DNA from: Streptococcus thermophilus
Lineage (GTDB): Bacteria; Bacillota; Bacilli; Lactobacillales; Streptococcaceae
DNA: 64,000 nucleotides
Reading direction: 5' to 3'
Assembly: GCF_010120595.1 (NCBI RefSeq)
Contig: NZ_CP038020.1
Coordinates: 2,038,269-2,102,268, forward strand
The notes under the pieces were generated by a model. It saw only the letters and a list, made by a program, of their open reading frames with translations, did no database searches and was not told the DNA's origin. A program made the translations under genes and the position numbers. Of the stretch, positions 58,670 to 64,000 are shown piece by piece; the first letter of the stretch is position 1; each line of letters opens with the position of its first letter.

Positions 58670-59499
58670 ATTAGATTTTTTTCTCCGAAAAGGATTTTTT
58701 TTGGCGTGAAATAGAAAATATCATTGCAAATATTTTGTGAGAAATTTGAATATGAAGTTAATTTATTGAAGTAGTAATCATACCCATCGCTAACGGTCAT
58801 TCTATTAGTCTGACCTAAGTCTGAAGCTATAAATACTCTGTCTTGACCGACAGCATCAATTAATTCAATATCTCTTTTTATTGTTCCCTTGTTGATAAAG
58901 TTCATTAAAATATTACATTCAAAATAAATATTTGGATATCTTTTTGACATCCTATATAGTTCTTCAACAGAAAAGTTAGTTAATTTATAAAAAGGATGAG
59001 TAACAATCAATCTTACATTAAATTTCATAGCTTCATGAAGTAGTAATTCAACTTCTGTTTTGCTAGAGTGGCCACTAGCAACAGGGATACCATTTTCACC
59101 AGCAAATTTTAAAATGTCGATTACATTTGACTTTAGTTTTTCATTTATTGAAATTTGATTTCTAGGATAATCAAAATCTAAAGCAGAATGAAATTTTTTT
59201 TGCTTTATAGAAGGAGAAACATAACCAGTTAAAGTTGGCATCCAAATAATGAATGGTTTCTGGCTTATGATAAATTGGGATACAACAGGTGGTAATTTCA
59301 ATCCTCCTTGAAACTCATTCAAAACAATGGAACCGAATATTCGTTTGGAATTAAGTGTTAGTGGAACTGTTGAATTAGTATGACTTTTAAAAACAGCAAA
59401 GCTATCAGATTCAATTAGTTCTTTTTCTAGAGAATCAACGGTATATCTTCTTTGATATAAATCAGGTGCTGCATGGGTATGCAAATCAAAAAATTTCAT
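58657..59499 (-). CDS. DUF6282-like metal-dependent hydrolase (TIM barrel)
   Basis: From the ATG at 59499 (GGGAGGATAAGG upstream) the protein has 280 residues and begins MKFFDLHTHAAPD. His7, His9 and Asp13, then SGHSSKTE, VTHPFYK and ASDLGQTNR, are the metal ligands expected of an amidohydrolase-like barrel. The HTHAAPD start is characteristic of the DUF6282 group. Hydrolysis of an amide, lactone or phosphoester is possible. It overlaps rraA-like and GalT-like genes by 14 and 13 bases. Confidence 0.75.
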   Translation of the reverse strand: MKFFDLHTHAAPDLYQRRYTVDSLEKELIESDSFAVFKSHTNSTVPLTLNSKRIFGSIVLNEFQGGLKLPPVVSQFIISQKPFIIWMPTLTGYVSPSIKQKKFHSALDFDYPRNQISINEKLKSNVIDILKFAGENGIPVASGHSSKTEVELLLHEAMKFNVRLIVTHPFYKLTNFSVEELYRMSKRYPNIYFECNILMNFINKGTIKRDIELIDAVGQDRVFIASDLGQTNRMTVSDGYDYYFNKLTSYSNFSQNICNDIFYFTPKKILFGEKNLIWNL

Positions 59500-60160
59500 C
59501 CTTATCCTCCCAAGCATGGCTGTAATTAAATGTCTCTCGGGCAATATCCAATCTTTCTCCTTTTTTAATCATATTACGTATTTTCTTTTCTTTAGCTACT
59601 ACTATTTTTGCCATTTGGATGACTTGGTCGACATGTTCTTGAGGAATTACTACGATACCATTTTCATCGCCTCGAATATAGTCACCGAACTTTATATGTA
59701 CTTCTCCTATCTTCACGGCTACTTTACTTGCCGACATTACAGTTCTTCCTTTTCCAGACTGCATGAATACTCCCTTTGAAAACATTTTATAACTACAATC
59801 TCTGATGTGCCTTATATCTCTACAAAGTCCATCAATTACGGTTCCTGGGATCCCCTTTTTAATAGCAACATCTGTAAGTATATCTCCCCAAACAGTACAA
59901 TCCATTCTTCCATTGTTAGCCAATACCGGTATGTATCCTTCAGGTATGTCATCGATAAAATTCGCTGCATTCTTTTGTTTCTTTTCTGATTCAGTAGGCT
60001 CAATGTACTGAATAGTATATGCTTGTCCTACCAAATTGCATTTTTCTGTCTGGGGGGTTATCCCAGTCAAACCTCCATTAATATTGAGACTATCTAGAGC
60101 ATCAGAAATTGCTGCAGTATCAAGTGTTTTTAAATCTTTTAATTTATCATGAATTTCCAT
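59486..60160 (-). CDS. RraA-type aldolase/decarboxylase
   Basis: A 224-residue RraA-like protein with the family metal/substrate motif DGLCRDIRHI (Arg-Asp). It also has GYIPVLANNGRMDCTVWGDILTDVAIKKGIPG before it and GDYIRGDENGIVVIPQEH after. Members that keep this Arg-Asp are 4-hydroxy-4-methyl-2-oxoglutarate aldolases or oxaloacetate decarboxylases, giving pyruvate; true RNase E inhibitors lack a target here because streptococci have no RNase E. So an enzyme role is favoured. Confidence 0.85.
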   Translation of the reverse strand: MEIHDKLKDLKTLDTAAISDALDSLNINGGLTGITPQTEKCNLVGQAYTIQYIEPTESEKKQKNAANFIDDIPEGYIPVLANNGRMDCTVWGDILTDVAIKKGIPGTVIDGLCRDIRHIRDCSYKMFSKGVFMQSGKGRTVMSASKVAVKIGEVHIKFGDYIRGDENGIVVIPQEHVDQVIQMAKIVVAKEKKIRNMIKKGERLDIARETFNYSHAWEDKDEIF

Positions 60161-61253
60161 AGATTTTTACGGCCTCCTCAATAATGTGTTTAGCGGATTC
60201 ACTTAGTGTGGCATCTCCAGATAAATCAAAGGTACAAAACCTCTTGTCTTTCGCTGTATATTCAACAGCTTTCTGGATTGATTGACTTGCTTCTTTATAT
60301 CCTAGAAAATCTAATAGCATTGCGATACTCAAGAACATAGCCATGGGATTTACTTTGTTTTGACCTGAATATTTTGGTGCCGATCCATGAACGGGTTCAA
60401 AATAGGCTGTCTCTTTGAGTCCATAATTTCCACTATAAGCTAGCCCTAGTCCTCCCATTACAGCAGCTCCTACGTCAGACAGGATGTCACCAAACTGATT
60501 TTCACAAATTACGATTTCATATTTTTGTGGTTTCTTTACTAACCACATTGCTACTGCATCAATATTTTCTACAGTATAGTTTAGCATTGGGTAGTCTAGT
60601 GAATATTTTTTTATTAGTCTAAATATAATATCGCTTGAGTTTCTAAAAACATTTGGCTTATCTGCAATTACAATATTGCTTTTTCCGTGTTTTAAGGCCC
60701 ACTCAGAACTAAACTTTAATAATCTATTAAATCCTTCTTCTGTGATAATTCTAATAGTAGCAGCTCCATTTTTTAGTTTATTATTATATTTAGAGGTGCT
60801 TTCATTAATAAAATTTTCTAATGGTTCAGGTATTGGATTAAAATCTAAACCACTATACAATCCTTCAGTATTTTCTCTTATAATATATACTTCAAAACTT
60901 TTGTTGTTTATTAATGAAACTATTGGTCGGACATTAGCAAATAATTGTAGCTTTTGTCGTAATTGTATTACAGGTGATACATAATCAGTGGTGTTATTGC
61001 TTTTTACTTTTAATTCTTGTTCTGCTTCATGCTTAGGTTTGCTTGTTATTGCACCAACTAAAACTGCGTCACAATTCTTAATAAGATTCCATGTTTCATT
61101 TGGTACTGGATTTGCAGAATTTATCCAACATTTCCACCCAATCTCTCCATATTTCAGTTTAATGTCAAGATTTAACTCTTTGAAAATTGGAACACAAGCT
61201 TCCATAACTTCAATACCGATTCCATCCCCTGGTAGTACTGCAATTGATTTCAT
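60147..61253 (-). CDS. Isopropylmalate/isocitrate/tartrate-type dehydrogenase
   Basis: A 368-residue beta-decarboxylating dehydrogenase. It has GDGIG (9-13), the substrate loop IIRENTEGLYSGLDFNP, KPNVFRNSSDIIF, metal Asp residues in NQFGDILSDVGAAVMGGLGLAYSGN and the NAD site EPVHGSAPKYSGQNKVNPMAM. It oxidises a 2-hydroxy acid with a neighbouring carboxylate and releases CO2. It has no isomerase (aconitase-type) partner nearby, so it is not part of leucine synthesis; malate, tartrate or a novel acid are alternatives. Confidence 0.88.
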   Translation of the reverse strand: MKSIAVLPGDGIGIEVMEACVPIFKELNLDIKLKYGEIGWKCWINSANPVPNETWNLIKNCDAVLVGAITSKPKHEAEQELKVKSNNTTDYVSPVIQLRQKLQLFANVRPIVSLINNKSFEVYIIRENTEGLYSGLDFNPIPEPLENFINESTSKYNNKLKNGAATIRIITEEGFNRLLKFSSEWALKHGKSNIVIADKPNVFRNSSDIIFRLIKKYSLDYPMLNYTVENIDAVAMWLVKKPQKYEIVICENQFGDILSDVGAAVMGGLGLAYSGNYGLKETAYFEPVHGSAPKYSGQNKVNPMAMFLSIAMLLDFLGYKEASQSIQKAVEYTAKDKRFCTFDLSGDATLSESAKHIIEEAVKIYGNS

Positions 61254-62011
61254 GAATTCTCCTCAATAAATTGTTTAATCTTTTTATAACTACTTTTTGG
61301 ATTTTCTTCCAGAACCCTCATTCCGGAGTCTGCTATTGGACAAATTGTAATATTTTTAAAGAAGTCTGTGAATGGTATCGTTTCATCCATTCCTATCAAT
61401 GGACTATTTTTACCGAAGATTACAAGAGTTTCTTTTTTACTTATAGTATTTTCTTCTTTAAAGTTGTGGCTCGAAATTGCTTCTAAAGATAGTTCCTCTT
61501 TGATTACACAAAAATCTTTGGATTGATTTAATGAGTTTTCTTCTAGTATTCCCCCTTTTACCCAAGAAGCCAAATTTACATTAAATCCTTTCTCTCCTAT
61601 AAAATGTAAATTGTTTTTCCAGCTATTAAATACAGTTTGTACTTTTAAATTAGATTTAATTATCGTTGAAATGAAGATAGTAGGAATCTCGGAATATTTG
61701 TAAATAAACTTTTGTGCAATCATACCTCCTAAAGATACTCCGATTAACACTTTAATATTATCTATTTTTTTATTAACCAAAATATTATTTAAGACATCAG
61801 CCATATAATCTGTTGTTTTTGGAAATGTAGAATTGTTTCTCCTATATAAATATTCCGGAATATCTATAATGATCAAAGTAAAGTTAGCCCCCAAAGTTAA
61901 ATATAGCTTTTCCCACTCACCAACAGACATCTCATTTCCATCTTTTCTAGGTAATATGAGGACTATGTTGTTACCGTTACCGATTTTGTAATACCACTTT
62001 CTATTCATCAT
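61250..62011 (-). CDS. Alpha/beta-hydrolase-like protein, catalytic triad degenerate
   Basis: A 253-residue alpha/beta-hydrolase fold with the nucleophile elbow GVSLGG (Ser93). The usual acid position, GxxDPLI, is GKNSPLIG (about 200-207), and the place of the catalytic His (GHxxxxE) reads DSGMRVLEE. So Asp and His are probably missing and it may be non-catalytic or use other residues. ATGATG start; the first ATG overlaps the upstream stop (ATGA). Confidence 0.75.
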   Translation of the reverse strand: MMNRKWYYKIGNGNNIVLILPRKDGNEMSVGEWEKLYLTLGANFTLIIIDIPEYLYRRNNSTFPKTTDYMADVLNNILVNKKIDNIKVLIGVSLGGMIAQKFIYKYSEIPTIFISTIIKSNLKVQTVFNSWKNNLHFIGEKGFNVNLASWVKGGILEENSLNQSKDFCVIKEELSLEAISSHNFKEENTISKKETLVIFGKNSPLIGMDETIPFTDFFKNITICPIADSGMRVLEENPKSSYKKIKQFIEENS

Positions 62012-62937
62012 TTGTTTTCCTTGTCTAATAAAGAAGAAATACCTTTTAACTTATAAATTTCTTGTACTTCATCTAAATTCATATTTTTCATACCAATTAT
62101 CGCACCTTCAGGTTGCGAGAGATAAAAGCCAGACTTTCTTACAACAGTTGTTAATTGATTTGCTAGTGACAAAATTTTAGTAATATTCCATTTGTAAATG
62201 AAATTTTGTCTTCTCATTAGACTTAATAGTAATTCTAGTGATAGATTTCCAGAAGATTTCCCATATCCCAAAATACTTGCATCAATAAAATCACACCCTA
62301 CTTCAATAGCTGCCAGAGCATTTGAAATTGCCATTCCCAAATTATTATGAGCATGAAAACCTAACTTTTGTTTGCCTCCTTTTTTCATAATTAAATGTTT
62401 TAACGAAAAAAACATCTTCTTAATATCTTCTGGGAGCATCGCTCCATTTGAGTCAGCTAAATATATGATGTCTGTATTTGTATCAACCAACTCATTTACC
62501 AATTCATTTAATTCTTTATGACCTAGACGACTGACACGTATTAAATTGGTACTAATAGCAATATTATATTTCGATAAAGAATTGACAATTTCTTTTACTC
62601 GCTCTAAGTTATTTTTTGTAACTGTCAATCGGACCATTCCAATACGTCTATCAGCTAGAATCTCAGCAGTTGATTGAGAAAAATTTTCAGGATTAATCAT
62701 AACCGAAAATTTTCCTTCCCAATTCAGAATTTCTCCATCAGTCAGAAAGTCTAGGTACTCAGAGTCACATTTTTCTACACCAGAATCCCTAGAAATATTA
62801 CCTAGATAACCGATTTCAATTAAGTCAATTTTTGCTTTGTTTAGTTCATGAACTAATTTTTTTGATTCAGATTTAGTTAATGCATTATTTACTACATAGC
62901 TACATTCTCTGAGAGTGACATCCATTAATTTAAACAT
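62008..62937 (-). CDS. DRE-TIM (HMGL-like) aldolase/synthase
   Basis: A 309-residue DRE-TIM metallolyase. It has the signature MDVTLRE (Asp6, Arg10, Glu11), metal ligands HAHNN (His195, His197) and the glycine-rich LGYGKSSGNLSLELL. It is nearest to 4-hydroxy-2-oxovalerate aldolase-like proteins but lacks the long C-terminal domain of isopropylmalate synthase. It also lacks the His that acts as base in DmpG-type aldolases (here CSYVVNN). It should make or break a C-C bond next to a keto acid. First gene of the operon, RBS AAGGAGG. Confidence 0.85.
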   Translation of the reverse strand: MFKLMDVTLRECSYVVNNALTKSESKKLVHELNKAKIDLIEIGYLGNISRDSGVEKCDSEYLDFLTDGEILNWEGKFSVMINPENFSQSTAEILADRRIGMVRLTVTKNNLERVKEIVNSLSKYNIAISTNLIRVSRLGHKELNELVNELVDTNTDIIYLADSNGAMLPEDIKKMFFSLKHLIMKKGGKQKLGFHAHNNLGMAISNALAAIEVGCDFIDASILGYGKSSGNLSLELLLSLMRRQNFIYKWNITKILSLANQLTTVVRKSGFYLSQPEGAIIGMKNMNLDEVQEIYKLKGISSLLDKENK

Positions 62938-62948
62938 AATACCTCCTT

Positions 62949-62986
62949 CTAATCTAGATTATAAATAACTAGATTAGTGATTTCAA
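62949..62986 (-). promoter_or_regulatory. Operon promoter overlapped by perfect palindromic operator
   Basis: On the minus strand -35 TTGAAA (62981-62986), a 17-bp spacer and -10 TATAAT (62958-62963). A perfect inverted repeat, CTAATCTAG-N11-CTAGATTAG (62949-62957/62969-62977), encloses the -10. The predicted leader is very short. It is a good operator candidate for the ArsR-type protein encoded at the operon's end. Confidence 0.75.
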
Positions 62987-63501
62987 TCTATTTAAAATTT
63001 ATGAAATTATAACTCAGTATATAAAGATGAAAATAGATTTTTGTTCAATTTCAATTATAAAATACAAAGCTAACAAGCAATTTAAGATTTGAAGATTATG
63101 AAATCGAAAAGGTAAATAATTCAGATATAAATAGTAATATAAAACAGAAATAGATAATTTGGAGACAAGCTGAAGTACATTTCAAAGCGAAATCACTTTT
63201 TGAGAAGAACAATCAAATTTCAAAAAGTTGGACCTCTAGAGATATCATTAAGAGAGGTGAATATAATTAGACTAATATTATCCGTAATAATGATACTAAG
63301 AAGATCTTTATTTATATCATCGTTAACATCCATGCTTTTGGAGACAAAAATGACGAGTTAGGTTGTGGTTTTTGTAGAAGAATATGTGTAGCGGTAACCG
63401 ATAGTAACTTCATGTAATTATTATTGTACTTATATGATGAGATGCATGAGGCCTAATTATAAAAATAAACAAAAAAAGATAGCTCCAGTTTGGGAAACTA
63501 T
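62987..63501. other. AT-rich stretch between operon promoter and right ISL3 copy
   Basis: No convincing gene. A 34-codon plus-strand frame from a GTG at 63257 is hydrophobic but lacks a proper start context. A hairpin, AGTTT GGG AAACT with an outer AGC/GCT, lies at 63481-63505, touching the ISL3 end. Decayed coding remnants are possible. Confidence 0.4.
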
Positions 63502-64000
63502 GGCTCTATAATTTCTGTAGTGGGTAAAACTACTGTAGAGATTATAGAGCTTTTTGAGTGTACACAAAAAGTCCCATAAGAACTATAATGAAAAGCAACC
63601 AAACCATCATTAGGAAGAACTTATGAGACTTATTAAGAATAACACAGAATTAATCGGAATCAAAGACCAAAATATCAAGATTTCACTTGTTTTTGAAACT
63701 GACACTCATATCGAGATTCAAGCAAAACTTGATTACCCTGCACCATCATGTCCTCATTGCCATGGAAAGATGATCAAGTACGACTTTCAAAAGCCTTCTA
63801 AAATCCCTCTTCTCGAGCAAGCGGGAACGCCAACTCTACTACGTCTGAAAAAACGTCGTTTCCAGTGTAAAAGTTGTAGAAGTGTCACGGTAGCTGAGAC
63901 ATCTATCGTTGAGAAAAACTGCCAAATCTCCAATCTAGTCCGACAAAAAGTTACACAACTCCTAACTGAGAAAGTGTCACTAACTGATATTGCAAGAAGA
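63502..64000 (+). mobile_element. ISL3-family element, right copy, runs off window
   Basis: It begins GGCTCTATAATTTCTGTAGTGGGT and is nearly identical to the left copy over all 499 visible bases. Differences I noticed are C versus A at the third base, two changes in the leader region and GAT versus GAG in the transposase. Same orientation as the left copy. Confidence 0.92.
63622..64000 (+). CDS. ISL3-family transposase, 5' part
   Basis: The first 126 codons from the ATG at 63622 are open and match the left copy except Glu for Asp in THIE/DIQAK. They include the zinc-finger-like CPHC/CKSC and the start of the helix-turn-helix. The part corresponding to the left copy's stop codon lies outside the window, so it cannot be told whether this copy is active. 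Confidence 0.85.

Noticed and set aside
63257..63361. 34-codon hydrophobic plus-strand frame that might be a signalling peptide
   Set aside because: GTG start overlaps its own RBS-like sequence, no Rgg-type regulator is near, and composition is that of AT-rich noise.

Overview
The window is a streptococcal chromosome segment, most likely Streptococcus thermophilus. It has low GC and a set of Streptococcus-type genes: clpL, codY, pflA/pflB, gatCAB, sepM, cppA and the yqeG-yqeH-yhbY-nadD-yqeK-rsfS operon. It also carries IS1191-like (IS256) and IS1193/IS1167-like (ISL3) elements, and many metabolic genes are broken by single frameshifts or stops, including an alpha-carbonic anhydrase, a GH1 glycosidase, msrA and metQ. 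That decay is typical of dairy S. thermophilus. Species is inferred from gene content; no search was run. Almost all intact genes lie on the minus strand. || LAYOUT. 1-2.1 kb: cut-off membrane gene, lipoprotein gene and a complete IS256-family element. 2.1-5.3 kb: a compact foldable RNA-like element, then clpL with an unusually long upstream region holding CtsR-type boxes and three promoters, each followed at +1 by a hairpin. 5.3-11.3 kb: conserved tRNA-modification, ribosome-maturation and NAD-synthesis operon. 11.5-20 kb: gatCAB surrounded by pseudogenes (DMT transporter, GT8/GT4 glycosyltransferase chimera, GH1 glycosidase, msrA, metQ). 20-26.3 kb: cysteine hydrolase, codY, aminotransferase, usp, IS30 relic, pflA. 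26.3-37.5 kb: surface-protein relic, CNNM/CBS membrane protein, ABC ATPase, Na+/H+ antiporter, mnmM, radical SAM protein, sepM, coaD, rsmD, trxB. 37.7-40.4 kb: amino-acid ABC transporter. 41.5-46.8 kb: dinB, pflB with a cre-like site and a 17-bp leader hairpin, broken carbonic anhydrase, GNAT. || 47.0-51.5 kb is a foreign block that looks like integrated lactic-acid-bacterial plasmid DNA: hsdS tail, MobV relaxase, candidate oriT, small tyrosine recombinase, YdcF-like protein and a FetAB-type exporter. All of its genes are broken except the ATPase. 51.5-53.9 kb returns to core genes (serine hydrolase, cppA, broken CPBP protease). || 53.9-64 kb is the most interesting part. Two same-orientation, nearly identical ISL3 copies (the right one runs off the window) flank an AT-rich, tightly overlapping eight-gene minus-strand operon: DRE-TIM aldolase/synthase-like protein, alpha/beta-hydrolase-like protein, isopropylmalate/isocitrate-type dehydrogenase, RraA-type aldolase/decarboxylase, DUF6282-like metal hydrolase, GalT/HIT-like (DUF4931-like) protein, EamA transporter and an ArsR-type regulator. 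One strong promoter whose -10 box lies inside a perfect palindrome precedes it. The enzymes suggest a pathway that builds or breaks down a branched or hydroxylated oxo-acid, with its own transporter and regulator. I do not recognise it as a described system, and its substrate and product are unknown.
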